A stretch of DNA of 64,000 bases from Corbicula japonica (GCA_038501625.1 JAZAYU010000003.1:1-64000); one strand, 5' to 3'. Counted from the first letter of the stretch, positions 12,360 through 25,543 are shown. Numbers and translations are program-made. Notes: a model not told the origin generated them from the sequence alone.

Positions 12360-12765
12360 ATGTATCCCTTTCCGGAATGCACGTCAATCGTAGTATTCGG
12401 TGCTTAGTAACCTGTAGCGGTAAGACGACATGGGTTTTTCGCCTTTTGCGACATAAAGACGATATGTTTGCAAGTCCGCCGCAAAAATTGTTGTATTGTT
12501 ACAGTATGTTCCAACTACTCCAACAAATGGAGAGAGAACTACCATTTAATCAAGTTTCACCAAGGATTGCCTTCGGAAGAAGAACTAACTCAGCTTGCGC
12601 ACGGGGAGATTGCAATTTAGTGATGCTTGACGATTTAATGGATAGTGTGACATTATCTGGGAAATGGAAAAAAAATGTTTGTAAAAGGAATGCATCATAG
12701 ACATCTTCCACAAATTTGCCCAAAACACGGGGTTTTAATTTGTACAGGCGTAAATAATGACGAAA
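12360..12765 (+). pseudogene. Relic of a packaging-type (FtsK/HerA-A32-like) P-loop ATPase
   Basis: An ATG at 12,360 starts 'MYPFPECTSIVVFGA', then two stops. The frame shifts and continues 'CSGKTTWVFRLLRHKDDMF', a Walker A-type lysine/threonine pair (about 12,413-12,430). Further on 'NLVMLDDLMDSV' (about 12,615-12,650) is a Walker B strand. Between them at least one more frameshift separates the frames. Past 12,680 a third frame reads 'VKGMHHRHLPQICPKH'. In Polinton-type elements and their relatives a genome-packaging ATPase accompanies protein-primed polymerase B, which supports the assignment. It is non-functional as it stands. Confidence 0.65.
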
Positions 12766-12815
12766 CATTCATGACAGTTACCTATTTATTACGCAATTTT
12801 ACAACATTGAAATAT

Positions 12816-13394
12816 TTACTGGATAAAATATAATAGCGATATTATTAAATAACGGAATTTGAATTGTACGTAGTTAAATCCACCTTTTCTTAAGTATTTT
12901 CCAAAAAAAAACAAAAATCTTAATCTAGTATATGCTGTAAACGAAATAGCTGAATTGTCATTCGAATCATTTTGGAATTCCATGCTGCAGACTTCATGTC
13001 CGTTTCTCGCCAATCGCGCAATAGAGTTTGAGTCTATAAAATCCCAAGATGACAGAATAATCTTCTGCGAAATAGAATGTTCCCAGTTTCTCAATATGCA
13101 GTCTTCGTCCACTTTGAGTAGAATGTCTTCAAAGTTAAATTTCAATTGCTCTGTTTTAGTTAATGTCAAACATGAGTGATCCATCTGCGAAAGACTGTTT
13201 GTGATACATCCGATACAACTTTTGCTGAATACTCCACTCATTTTCTCAAGAATCGCCTTAGCGTAGAAAAAATCAAAATAAGACTCCAGTAAGCATTTAT
13301 CCATAATTATCACAGTGTCTAAGCGTACAGTTAACCGAAACGGAAGTTGCTGATCTGTACGTTGATGATCACATAGTTGCTTACATAAAAACAC
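12816..13394 (-). CDS. Uncharacterised 192-codon reading frame, probably part of the same relic element
   Basis: An open frame on the minus strand, converging on the ATPase relic. The first ATG is at 13,394; a second Met (residue 31, 13,304) before 'DKCLLESYFDFFYAK' is an equally good start. It contains a cluster of possible metal ligands, 'KSCIGCITNSLSQMDHSCL', near residues 57-76. There is no signal peptide. The last part is hydrophobic and aromatic, possibly read-through of non-coding sequence. I cannot name a family. Its position and opposite strand fit a small accessory gene of a Polinton-like element. It could also be chance in AT-rich DNA, although 192 codons is long for that. Confidence 0.4.
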   Translation of the reverse strand: MFLCKQLCDHQRTDQQLPFRLTVRLDTVIIMDKCLLESYFDFFYAKAILEKMSGVFSKSCIGCITNSLSQMDHSCLTLTKTEQLKFNFEDILLKVDEDCILRNWEHSISQKIILSSWDFIDSNSIARLARNGHEVCSMEFQNDSNDNSAISFTAYTRLRFLFFFGKYLRKGGFNYVQFKFRYLIISLLYFIQ

Positions 13395-16320
13395 GCGACA
13401 TCGGTTTTTTATTTGTAAAATATATTCAAATTAAACGTGCTTTTGCAGAAATTATTTTTATAATAAGTACATCGTTGATAAATAGTCTTACTGTGATCTT
13501 GAAGTCTTGAACTAACGGTTAGTTAAGTTGCAATCTGCAATCTTTTCACACTTGATCAGTACAAAATGGGGAAAAAGAGTGGAGAATATATGCATTTGAG
13601 GCCTCATATTTTAACATGTGTATATTAAAAATGTATATATTTGACTACCCGTGAATGAAAAATCATTTCCAACGCTCACGAAATGCGTTGAACGGTGCTT
13701 GAACGAATTAGCACCGAGAAAATGGTCTTTCTGTGCAGCAACCGAAAGTGACAAGACTGTACGCAAAGTTGCAGTACTTCAATGTCAGACTGTACGAACA
13801 GTTGCGATCATAAGTGCAGTATATACTGATCAACTGAAAAGCATCAATGAAGCTAGAACTTGTTGAAGGAATCAATCAAAGGAATCAACCATATCTAATA
13901 TATTATTTATCAAAAATAAAACCTTATATGATCACATTTTAGAACTGACAAGCAAGTTTTGAGCTATAAATTGATAGGTTTTTTACTCTGATTTACTGTT
14001 GAGCCATATGAACGAATTGCTACACTGGCAAATAAGACACCGATAATTGCTAGAAATCCTTAATCCCCTGATTGTAACATTAAATAAAACCTAGTATAAA
14101 CCTGATGAAATCCCTGCCGGGGTTGGCAAAAAATATATACATTGTGCACAAATATTATCCAATATCATAAAGACTTTAACAATCTGGTCTTTTGACCGGA
14201 AAATTCCATTAAGTGGTTTCAGATTTTGAAATCCACCACTTCGAGACTGAGTTAAGTTAGTCTACAATTACGTCTGCATCTGCTAAGAATTTCATGTTTA
14301 AGGTCGTTAAAATGTCGAGTTGGATTTCATTTTCGCCGACTTTCATTGGTAGATTTCAGGGATTATGTTAATCTGATTGGAGCAATCTATGAAATCTTTA
14401 GAAAGTATGGTTGAAGTACTAACAATCTGACAATCACGATAGATAGATTAAAAGAAATGCAGGTGTTTTTTTTTTTAATTTAATTTTATTTGATTCGTTA
14501 AAAAGACCGAGAACATATTTGATAGTTTGTATATAAAATTTCTTTTAAAGTTACCATTTTTGCGATACTGTAAACAGAGATAAAATACTTGCACATTTTA
14601 GAGTAAACATAATTTGCAAACCGTTCCGATTGTGAAAACGCCGAATAAATAACAGAGTGAGAAATAAAAATTAAATTAATGTTATTTTTAACTAATAATA
14701 AAGTTCAATTTCAGAAATAAGTCGTATAATTACTTCGCCCGTTTATTGAATCATCATTTTTTTAAACGTTTATTAAAAAAAGAAACTGTGAAAACCAACG
14801 AACGTCTGCATCAGTTCTTCATCTACCATAGGCTTAAATTAGTAAGAAAATAATCTCCAAGCATAAAAAATACAAATAAATCTGTAATACATGTAACCCT
14901 TACGAACCACCGAATACATTTAACATTAATACATTTTGAACAATCCACGTCTTCAGACAGAAATTTAATTAGAATTACAAATATATAAAAATAAACATTG
15001 AGCATTATGTTTCCAAACGACATACAAAACATTAACTTCCTTACAGTTCATTTGTATCATTGCAGGAAATATGTTGGTATGTGTCACACTGTTAAGGAGT
15101 ATTTTAAGTGCGAAGTTTCTTTTAAGCGTATAAGGATATTTTAAGAAACGTAAGTTAAAGTTTAAAAAATTTATTAATTTGTGTAATTATTATTCTTGGT
15201 AGGACAGTAACACGTGCACCAACCGATTATATATTGTATGAGATTTTACAGACAAATACTCAGAGGAAACATTTGAGCTTTGGTCATCTGATATCTTGTG
15301 CCATATATTATTTGTATAATACGCTTACGCAGTGGCTTACAAATAGTGAACCAGCTGATCCATGTCCATTTATTATGATAGTGTATGAAATAATTATTTA
15401 CTGTTTCAGTAAAATAGCAGCTTTCCAACAAAACAAAACAATAGAGAGAAAAAGATAGCGAGCGTTTTAATACGCAACGGTTCAATTTTATCGATAAGAC
15501 ACCGCAGCCAATGAACGAAATTCTGAGTACTTTTCGCTTTAGAAATTTCAAGTAGTAAAACCTATTTGTGCACACACTGTTAGAAAATATACAAGATTGT
15601 TCTGGTATAGTTGAAATGTGTTTACTGCTTTTAATGTTGCCCTTTAGTGTGTTGGTGTGAAACGCAAGCTGTATGTTTTATATTTTCCCGTTATCATAAA
15701 CATTGTTTTGAAACGTTTATAAGTTACTTTGCCCACTTTTTTCTGATCAAACGCCACTGGTGGGGAAGACAAAATAATACAAAGAAACATAAATTTCCTT
15801 CGTGAATTTGCTAGGCCCCAAACATTTTAATGTCTTTAGTTTGTGAAAAAAAGCTTACTCTCACAAGTCATGATTTTTTTTTAAATTATTATATTACTTT
15901 ACATAACATTTAATCCATATCATTATTATGATTTCAAAAACGATTAATATAGTGATTTATTGTTTCAAGCTTAAGTTAAACATAATTTTATACATTTATA
16001 AGGCCAGAAAAATATTATTCAAAGCAAGTACGTTATACATTCAGAACGCCATTTGATCGAAGGTCATATAATGATCCTAGGTGTGATTCATTATTCTTTT
16101 ACATCAAACATAAACGCGCATATTTTCATAATTACAAAAAAAAGACAAAATGACGAACGGCACAAGTGGTTTTGAAATTAAATTGACTGAACGAATACAA
16201 AATAAATAATAATCATGTTTTACCAAGGAAATAGTCAATAGAAGAAAGTTATATTAAAAATTGTCAAAGATATTAGTCATTTGATCATTTAACCTGGTTG
16301 TAATATTCAACAATGATAGT
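13395..16320. other. No gene recognised
   Basis: AT-rich sequence without a convincing coding exon, RNA gene or structured repeat. Short open stretches (for example around 13,651-13,866, 14,823-15,032 and 15,246-15,575) have AT-driven composition and no recognisable motif. Confidence 0.5.
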
Positions 16321-16341
16321 TGAAAATACTTGATTTTGGAA

Positions 16342-18783
16342 ATGTATACGTTTCAAACAAAATGTAATGCGTTGAATAACCCAATTATTTCTCCATGGGA
16401 TTTGTCACATGGGATAAGGACTAATGGTAACATCAAAAGAAAATCCCGTGTTCATTGTTCTATTTATGACCTTCAAAATATTTTAAAACATTCTGGTAGA
16501 CATGCTATGCTGTCGCGTTTAGCCTCTCTTTCTATTTCAAGTTTACATAAAGTGGATAAGGAAGCCGATGATATTGTTATTCGAACTCATCCACTTTATG
16601 AGGTTGCAAGCCTTACTCAGTGTTACACTCGGCATGTTCTAAGACCACACATTGACTTGGAATCTGATCACCAAAGACATTTCCTTAAAATTTCATTTTT
16701 AAATAAAGGCATAGATTTTATTGACCTTCCAAGTATATTTAAAGATAAAACTGTTGAATCGGCTATACCAAATTATTTCAAGAATACTGAAACACCCATC
16801 GTTTGTTATAAATATAACAAGCCTATAAGAAACACAATTTTCAATTACAACAAAATTACCTCGGATTTACAGATTGTTGAAAACACACCATTATCTTGAG
16901 ACTGTTCTAATTCAAAATTTTGCTATCAACCTGCCGGTCATATCGTTACAGGGGATCTAAATGTTATCAAAGACTTTAGAATCCGCAATTTAATTTCAAA
17001 AGGTCCAAAATACAGAATTCCATCGGACATCGACTTTAATACATGTCGTGCGGAAATTGCAGAGTCTTTAAACTCTTTTTGCAATAAATGGTGTAAACGA
17101 GAACATGCTGAGCCTAATGCTCTTTCAAACTGGAAAAAACAAATATTCAAAATAATTGACACTCGTATATCCTTCTATAAAAGAAACAAAGCTTTACTAC
17201 CACCTCGACCTCGTTTTAACTTTCGTCATTTGAAAAAGGGTATTCAAGATTTTCACAACAAATTTGTTTTAACACCTGCTGATAAGGCTTCAAATAATGT
17301 TATTATAGTGTGACGTATACACTATATTAATGTTCAAACTGAAGAGCTGAATAGCACTAATGCTTATACACTGACTTCTTCATCTGAGAGTGATATTGTT
17401 ACTGCACACACTCTACAAATTACAAAATTTAGAATCAGTGTTGAGCCTAAACAAGACAAAGTACCTACTATGTATTGGTTGCCTAAAATGCACAAAACAC
17501 CGTACAAAGCAAGATTTATCGCTAACTCTAGTTCTTGTACAACAACAAAGTTATCCGTGCTCTTAACATCTTGTCTAACAGCTATAAAAGAACATGTAAT
17601 TAGGTATTGCGAAAAAGTTTTTGAAACTACTGGCAAAAATTTATTTTGGTCTATAAAAAATTCAAATGACGTTTTGAAGAAACTTAAATCAAATAATTTT
17701 CAGGCGTTCTGTTTGTCTACATATGATTTTTCTACCTTGTATACTTCTCTCCCTCATAATTTAATAAGAGACAAGCTAACCAGTCTCATTGAAAAAACTT
17801 TTGCTAGAGAAAATAAAACATTTATTGCTTGTAATGAACATAGGGCATTCTTTACAGATGGTTCTTATGATAATTATACTTCATGGACCTGTCAAGACCT
17901 TATCCAGGCGCTCACATTTTTATTGGATAATATTTATTTGAGATTTGGTACATCTATTTATAAACAAGTAATAGGCATTCCAATGGGTACTAATTGTGCA
18001 CCCCTTGTTGCTGATCTGTTTTTATACTGTTATGAAAGAGATTTTATGTTATCTCTTTCTACCGAACATCAAGATGATATTATTACAGCTTTTAACAACA
18101 CCTCGAGGTACCTTGATGATTTATTAAATATAGATAATAACCATTTTCCATCACTGGTTAATAAGATTTATCCTAAAGAACTACAACTTAATAAAGCGAA
18201 CACTTCAGAAAAGCAAGCAAACTTCCTTGATTTAAATCTATCCATCGAAAATGGTTACGTCACTACTAAAATTTATGATAAAAGAGATGATTTTAATTTT
18301 AATATAGTAAATTTTCCGTTTCTAGACGGCGATGTTCCTCGTGCAACTTCTTACGGGGTTTATATCTCTCAGCTTGTTCGCTTTTCAAGAGCTTGCAATG
18401 ATGTGAATGATTTCAATGAACGTAATCTTTGCATTACAGAAAAACTTTTAAAACAAGGTTATCGGTATCACAAATTAAGGAAAACCTTTTGCAAGTTTTA
18501 CCGCCGATATCCAGATCTAATTCATAAATACAGCTGCAGTTTAAAATCACTATTGCAACAAGGAATTTCACAGCCAGTTTTTTATGGAGATTTAATTTAT
18601 AAACTTAAGAAGATAAAAGGCGATAGTAATTTCTCCCGATTATTCGTAAAAACCATCTGTAAATTTAAAAAGAAAGGTTACCAACATGATATTTTACAGC
18701 GCTCTGCAGGCCTGGTGATTAACCCATCTACAGTTGATCATTATGCTTACCTCTTTGGTTGCACGACGGTGGCAGGGGTGTAA
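16342..18783 (+). pseudogene. Reverse transcriptase of the Penelope-like element, with two in-frame TGA stops
   Basis: A single frame of about 813 codons is broken by TGA at 16,897-16,899 and TGA at 17,311-17,313. The rest is open to the TAA at 18,781. N-terminal region: 'LNKGIDFIDLPSIF' and 'CYKYNKPIRNTIFNYNK'. Central reverse-transcriptase motifs: 'LTPADKASNNVIIV', 'YWLPKMHKTPYKARFIANSS', 'STYDFSTLYTSLPH' (first catalytic Asp), 'IGIPMGTNCAPLVADLFL', 'SRYLDDLLNID' (the catalytic DD pair), then 'KQANFLDLNLSIENGYV'. The 'LPKxHK' and 'TLYTxLP' signatures are those of Penelope-like elements. After the reverse transcriptase the frame ends 'STVDHYAYLFGCTTVAGV' with no GIY-YIG endonuclease. Both stops could arise by one substitution from the Trp or Cys codons expected there. 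The downstream portion from 17,314 is intact. Confidence 0.85.
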
Positions 18784-19300
18784 GAGTTTATGAAGGTTTA
18801 TGGGGAAATCTTTTCTTTAAAGAACCTAGAAGCTCGATTTGTTTCTTTTATCCCTGTCATCGTGTTCTTGCTGATTTTACTCCAGTTGCTCTGGTCTCGG
18901 AAAGATCATTGAGTACCCGCCCTTTGGCTTTGCAATGCTATTAATTCTTATGTTTATATGTTTGTATGCTTTTGCATGCAACATTGTTGAGCTGATAGGT
19001 GGGTTGGAGTTATTTCACCAAGACAATTTGTACTTGTTTTGTGATACGAGAACCTGTTGGGGCAAGTGTGAGGTTGGTGCACCCTAGAACCTGGTTTAAA
19101 CCCCCAGTGGCAATTTGTTTTGCCACTGACCGTTCCAAGGCGGTATCCCCAAAGGTTCTCTTCTTCGTTAATTGTTTGTGGCGTCCTATTTTAATTGACA
19201 TACGTATATAAAACATGCACTCTCTCTCTTCCTCTCTTCTTTTTCGCTGCGTGGGGAGGCTGTGTATTTTGAGTGTGGCGATTCCTGATATGCATATATT
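16342..19300 (+). mobile_element. Penelope-like retroelement, longest copy in the window
   Basis: The element holds one long reverse-transcriptase frame (16,342-18,783) and a tail of about 520 bp ending near 'gattcctgatatgcat' at 19,294. The same tail recurs at eight other places in the window, always with this 3' end and usually lacking the 5' side, which marks it as the part copied first. No long terminal repeats are seen. The 5' boundary is not defined; an in-frame TGA at 16,321 precedes the first ATG. Confidence 0.85.
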
Positions 19301-19439
19301 ACCTTTCCATATGTATATTCTAAGTAAAAAACAGGATTAACTGAAAATATTTTGCAACTGCTATGGAACTTGTTCGAAAGTAATTGGCAATCTATTTTCC
19401 TTCTGTTTGCGTGTTTTTTAAATAAACATTTGGGTGGAA

Positions 19440-19560
19440 TGGGGGTATACGCTATATGGCGTGGGCAGTCATATTCATTTTCATTACTGCCCATTAATAC
19501 GACCAATCAAACCGAGCCTGCAACATTTTCACATTTGTCGTGTTCGGTGTGTTTGTTGTT
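19440..19560 (+). repeat. Partial copy of dispersed repeat R1
   Basis: It contains 'ggcgtgggcagtcatat', 'cattactgcccattaa' and 'aaaccgagcctgcaacattt', matching the right part of the copy at 240-560. It lies about 140 bp beyond the 3' end of the retroelement. Confidence 0.55.
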
Positions 19561-19642
19561 GTTTTTTTTCATTTATTATAAAATGTCGGTTTGATTAATT
19601 TCCCAATCATCGTTTCTGTAATATATTTATATGTCACTTTTA

Positions 19643-22600
19643 CACTGTCGTGATTGAGCACCGGCACGGACTTTTCGGGCACCGGTATTGTCATACAATA
19701 TGGCGAACTGTTTACATCCGAAAGGTATGTGTATAGATTTTACTTCACTGAATAGATCACATACCATTTCCTAAGTTGTCAATTCATTGCACCAATAATG
19801 AAATCATATATGTAACAAATGCACATGCTTTTGATATTAGAAAAGCTTTTATTGTTTCGAAATTCGAGTCTAATTTGGCGGTTTGACAGAATGCAAATTT
19901 GAACCGAGAGACGTGATTTGTTTTGGGCAATACTTTTTATAGAACAACTGATCCGCAAAAACTTCAACTGTGATCTTTTCTTATTGTATTTTTCTTCAAA
20001 ACCCATCAGTCCGATTCCCTTTGAATTGTTAGGATACTGTAAACTGGCTTACTTTCTGTTTTGACCACACACCGGTATGGTCAGCACGCACCGGTTCAAG
20101 AATTCCGTCAAATTGTACAGATTGTTGATAAAAAGGCACCGGTTCGGTCACATTTTACATTTTGTATACGGTTCAGTCTCCATTATTTCTACCTAAAAGA
20201 TACCTATGTGGTACTACATTTTTAAATATAAATGTTTATTTTCTGAAACAGAACAGCACAATTTAAGAAAGAGGTATTTTAGGGGTTGACTGTTATCGAA
20301 TATTTTGGTTTATCTTGGATATGGTAGGTTATCACTCTACACAAATTATACATTTCATTTCAGAGGATTTCATGTGATGACGTCTTATGCAAAGTTTATC
20401 AGTGTCATTCCTACGACACCGTGCTCAACGTCATGACTTGCACAATTGAGACGCACGACGACTATTTCAGAGATCTCCCCATTATATATACACGAAGTTC
20501 GTTTTCTTATTTAATATTGCTAATATATTAAAATGACGGAAACAGTATTTTAATTTCAACGATGTATTTGTATTTGTCCGAGTTAACATTTTAAAAATTC
20601 AGTTCATAAAAATATAACTTATATTTACTTAAATGTCTTGTTTCTTTATTTTTCCAGGGATCACAACTTCCATAAAGAAAACTGATCAAGATGAAAAGTA
20701 TTATGAGAAACATCACCAAACAGGAAGATGAATGTTTAGCTAAACTGTATTTAGTAGTACTTTTATACTGCGAAAATGCTCTCAAAATACTAGCAAGCTA
20801 TTAAATTAATTAAACTTAAGAATTCAAATATGTTCCATTTTTATATCGGCCGATGCAAGAACTGGAGATTATGGAGGGATCGCCTAGTCCGTCTGTCCGT
20901 TCCTTCGTCAAGAAACCGTTACTCCGACCGGCTCTTTTACCTTTTCAAATAATGCTTGCAGTGTATCTAAGAAAGATAAGTGTTCAACTAATTTCCGGTC
21001 TAGATGACATCCCAGTTACACAGAGCCATCGTTGATTGATCGATAGTTTTTAGACAAATTATGGAGTGGACCGATGACAACGTATTAAACATGAATATCA
21101 CCAATCGGTCACCTGTTTTCCACCAATAGACTGCTATTGTGGAAAGGTAATTTTTTATATAAAAAAAACAACATATTGCCAACCTGTCTACAACAGATAT
21201 CACCTACCAGCATCACATGAAATGTTTGTTTAAGCAATTAAAAACTTGACCATCACCGATGGCCGTTTACACAGAAAACCAGAAATAAGATCAGACATGA
21301 AAACCGATCAAAACAGCGAGTAAATTTAAAATATAATGACCAATTGGTACCAAATGTCCGTGTAACTGATAAAATATATCATACAGTTAAACCAAGGAAA
21401 GAGATCTTTGTGAAGTCACCAAACACCACACATATGAAACTTTTAACTATACAAGGGACAAAATACACCGACTTAAATTGGTATTTATTTCCTCAAAATG
21501 CAAAGCAACGCATTATATAGTACATAGGAGAAGTAATAATAAGAAATTTTAATAAAAAAGTGTTCATTTTGACGTCATATTAATGTAAGAACCGTAAAAC
21601 ATTAATCAGACGTTTAAATCACTTGTTTATTATGTTCAAAATATCTTCCGATGATAATATCTTCTGACGCAGGACGCAATTAACACTGTACAGCTATGTT
21701 TTGTGAAGTAGAAAGAATTAATGTTTATTCGAGAAAAAATCACGCTTTCCTCCTTGATTGAAAATATAATCCGGTGTAAGCTACATGTACACACATTAAC
21801 TTTTTTACAATGTATCAATTTATATTCTGCCACGCCGCATACATCTTCGTGATTTTCTCTCTGTTTTCTGTCTTCTCACTGGATCTTCTGGTTTGGTAAT
21901 CTTTCCTGGCTTTCTTTTCCACTTTGTTCTTGATCTGTTTCTATATCAAAGTTGCTGTCTCTGGAAAAAAACTATCACGATATAAAATAATAAAAGTAAA
22001 CATTTTGTTTTATAATCATTAGGATGTTTATTTAATTTTATTGACACTAATGCACTTTGCATAAGACGTCATCATATGAAATCCTCTGATATTAAATGTA
22101 TAATTCGTGTAGAGTGATAACCCACGATATCCGAGATAAACCAAAATGTTCGATAATACTAGTAGTCAACCCTTAAAATACCTCTTTCTGAAATTATGCT
22201 GTTGTGTTTCAGAAAATAAACATTTATATTTAAAAATGTAGTACCACATAGGTATCTTTTAGGTAGAAATAATGGAGACTTAACCGTTTACAAAATGTAA
22301 AATGTGACCGAACCGGTGCCTTTTTATCAACAATCTGTACAATTTGACGGAATTCTTGAACCGGTGCGTGCTGACCATACCGGTGTGTTGTCAAAACAGA
22401 AAGTAAGCCAGTTTACAGTATCCTAACAATTTAAAGGGATTGGGACTGATTGATTTTGAAGAAATATACAATAAGAAGTGATCACAGTTGAAGTTTTTGC
22501 GGATCAGTTGTTCTGTAAAAAGTATTGCCCAAAACCAATCACATCTATCGGTTCAAATTTGCATTCTGTCAAACCGCCAAATTAGACTCGAATTTCGAAA

Positions 22601-22812
22601 CAATAAAAGCTTTTCTAATATCAAAAGCATGTGCATTTGTTACATATATGATTTCATTATTGATGCAATGAATTGACAACTTAGGAAATGGTATGTGATC
22701 TATTCAGTGAAGTAAAATCTATACACATACCTTTCATATGTAAACAGTCCGCCATATTGTATGACAATACCGGTGCCCGAAAAGTCCGTGCCGGTGCTCG
22801 ATCACGACAGTG
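19643..22812. mobile_element. Foldback element 2, CAC...GTG ends, 5-bp target duplication TTTTA
   Basis: Inverted arms of about 765 bp (19643-20406 and 22044-22812) start CACTGTCGTGA and end TCACGACAGTG. TTTTA flanks both sides (19638-19642 and 22813-22817). The arms carry several 'accggt' blocks. The loop (20.4-22.0 kb) has no recognisable coding sequence. The reading frames at 19,779-20,006 and 22,488-22,676 are mirror copies of one another in the two arms and are not genes. Confidence 0.8.
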
Positions 22813-22817
22813 TTTTA

Positions 22818-25543
22818 ATAGATAAAAGTATATCTTATGAATGTACCGGTATCTTATCTATTGTAGGTTGTATTTACACAGAAAGGAATACAGAGATCAA
22901 GTTCATGGATCTTGAATGGTTAATAATTCATATGATTGTAAACACCATTTTCAGATCAACTGGTATGTTTAACACCTATTTACGCAAACAATTATTTACG
23001 AGTATCAAAACAATTAAGGTAGCGTCTCCATCGCGTCATGTAAATTGTAAACCACCCATTTTTGTTTTCAGGAATTAACATGGTCAGTCACAATTCTTAA
23101 TAATTGCGACTAGGGCAATCAAACAAATTATTTGTAAACAGTCTTCTCCTCATAATCAGGATATACATTTAGCTGTTTTATCCTCTTGTCGTTGCTATTT
23201 TAATACCCGAATAAACGGAGCAACTCAGAACAAGACTAGTGTAACATCGGGCCAGGGGATTCTCTGTAACTTATCTCTTTTTTTGTGAGCACCATGCCAA
23301 AGAGCGGAGCAATGACCTGTTTTATTTGTCGTTTTGTTCTGCCGATGATTTTATGACGGCAGAATCTTTAAGAAACTAATTCGAATGATGAAGAACACTA
23401 GTCCGTTTTTCTCCTTTATGTTCCTTTTCATATGGAATACCACATAATAACAAATAACAATAGTTCACAAACAGATGTACAAATATCACTGTTGGTAAAA
23501 CCAAACAAATGTTCTAAACTCCTTTAAGATAAATTAAGTTCATATGGAAAACCATATATGTTGCACTTTGGATATCCAAATTAGACTGTCATATTAAATC
23601 AGTAACAAATATTAAATAATAAATCTTGACGAATACAACAACCAATAAAAACAATTGTAACATCGAGAGCTTAGGAAGGTGGGGCTGAAAAATTAGCTTG
23701 GGGATAATTAACCTGCCTGATTGATATTTGCCCTGAGACCGACACTAAGTCTCAAATCAGTGATTATGGCATCTGATACGAAAACTATCGGCTAACACTT
23801 CTTTTGTTATCTTGATTGGTTGTCAAACTTGAAAGAGAATTTTTAGAAGTGTAAATTTCTCAAAAACAATAAGAATTATTTCTCTGTTAAAACACAGATT
23901 GCCAAAAGCAACTTAGAAAAAAACATCAAATTTCAACAAAATGACTTCCCTAAAATAATAGTGATTTTATACTATTTCCTTTTTTTAAATATAGAACTTA
24001 TTTTAAAATTAAATATTTTACCAGAAAAAAATGCAATAAATTTCAGGGCATAACAGTTTGACATCCGTGTAGAATTACTGCCTTGGATTGAAAATCCTTA
24101 TAAAATGCAATATAAAAAATTACAGCTTGTCAAACAGTTCCGATCAACTCATATTTTCTTTGTAAAAAAAAATATATTTCAAGCATTGATCTGAATTATA
24201 TTTGTTGTTTGATAAATAAGCAAAATATCGTACCTAAAATATGCTGATTTTATTTTAGTCTCCACATTTGTTTACTTTCACACATGTAATAATTATTGAG
24301 ATACTAATTTAAACCAGTTCCAGTTAATTCAATCAGTTCCGGTTATAAATTGATAGACATGTCTCAAAGTAAAATTTGACAGCTGTATACTGGCTTTGAC
24401 AGACCTGATGCGAAAAAGCGTGCAGTCGTTCACTTTGTCGTCAACGTGGGTGTCTTTATGAGAGTATCCGTATCTGTATATATATAAGGATTGGATCGAT
24501 ATTTGATAGTTTTTATTTGGGTATAACCGGAAGTTAAAAGGTTTAATTTAAAATGGTCAGTTGAAATGCTACTCATTGCGACTAAACGAGTCTTTTCACT
24601 AATTCTACTGAAATATTTCTAACATGGAATAAGAAATATAAACGTTGACCGGAACTGGTTCATAACCGGAACTGGTTGACAAACTGTTGTTAGTTATTTT
24701 CTTTTCAGAGATAAATAGACATATTTTGTCTGTTCTATGCGGTGAAAATGAACCATTTCCTTTCGTTTGTAAACACTCAAACTGAACACTTCAAACAATA
24801 AATATTTGTACAAATCTTAGAAATACCCATATAAGCCATTTTCCCTCTTTCCAAGGCACAATGATACCAATGCAAATTCTATTTAAAAATACCCTATGTC
24901 AATTTTCTAAGAAAAGATTACATGTGTAGGATTGGGGAAGTAACGATTTATTCCAGTGGAAGAGAAATTGGAATACACTGAAATAAATCGTTACTTCCCC
25001 ACTCCTACACATATAACGATTCCTTGTTAAAATCGTATTAACTGGCGTAGGCAGGTAGGTAGGGTTGAGTAAGTTACGTTAATTCTTCCGTTGTTTTCTA
25101 TGCAATATTTATTATGATGGAGTCAAAACATAATAAAAAAACATATAACGTTCATGCAAGCCCAAAACCTTCTGTAGCTCATACTGAATACGTAATTATT
25201 TTTCTACAATTAATATGTACCGTTTTTCTCAAATAAGGTATAAAATTAATAAACAGAGTAACATCACCGGCAATTCAACGACATAATCGTGCATGCAACG
25301 CAAACATTCTGCACGGTGGGACAGGTTAAGTCTGTGGAAAGCTCAAAAGAGCAAAAAAGGCCAAAGGGGATTCGTTTAAACTTCAGCAAATCATACGTCT
25401 GTTTTTTTTTTATTTTACAAATGAATGGTGACCTTTTATTAAATACTAGACAAGATTTCGGTCAAGTTTCTCCTTTTTCTATCTCTTGATATATCTTAAT
25501 AATACACAATGTAAATAAACTTTCATTTATATTTGTATTTAAG
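22818..25543. other. No gene recognised; expected location of the missing 5' exons of the receptor phosphatase
   Basis: I find no exon with a signal peptide ending in phase 1 that could be joined to the first Ig exon. The stretch is AT-rich. It contains a hairpin at 24,924-25,014. The 5' end of the phosphatase gene may lie here or beyond the foldback upstream. Confidence 0.4.
24924..25014. repeat. Hairpin-forming inverted repeat, about 40-bp arms
   Basis: The arm 'tgtaggattggggaagtaac' then 'gatttattccagtg' is mirrored by 'cactgaaataaatcgttact' then 'tccccactcctaca'. It is a short palindromic MITE-like unit with a loop of about 15 bases, and no duplication of the flanks is obvious. Confidence 0.7.

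Noticed and set aside
19779..22676. Similar reading frames on opposite strands at 19,779-20,006 and 22,488-22,676
   Set aside because: They are mirror images of the same foldback arm; similarity comes from the inverted repeat, not from paralogous genes.
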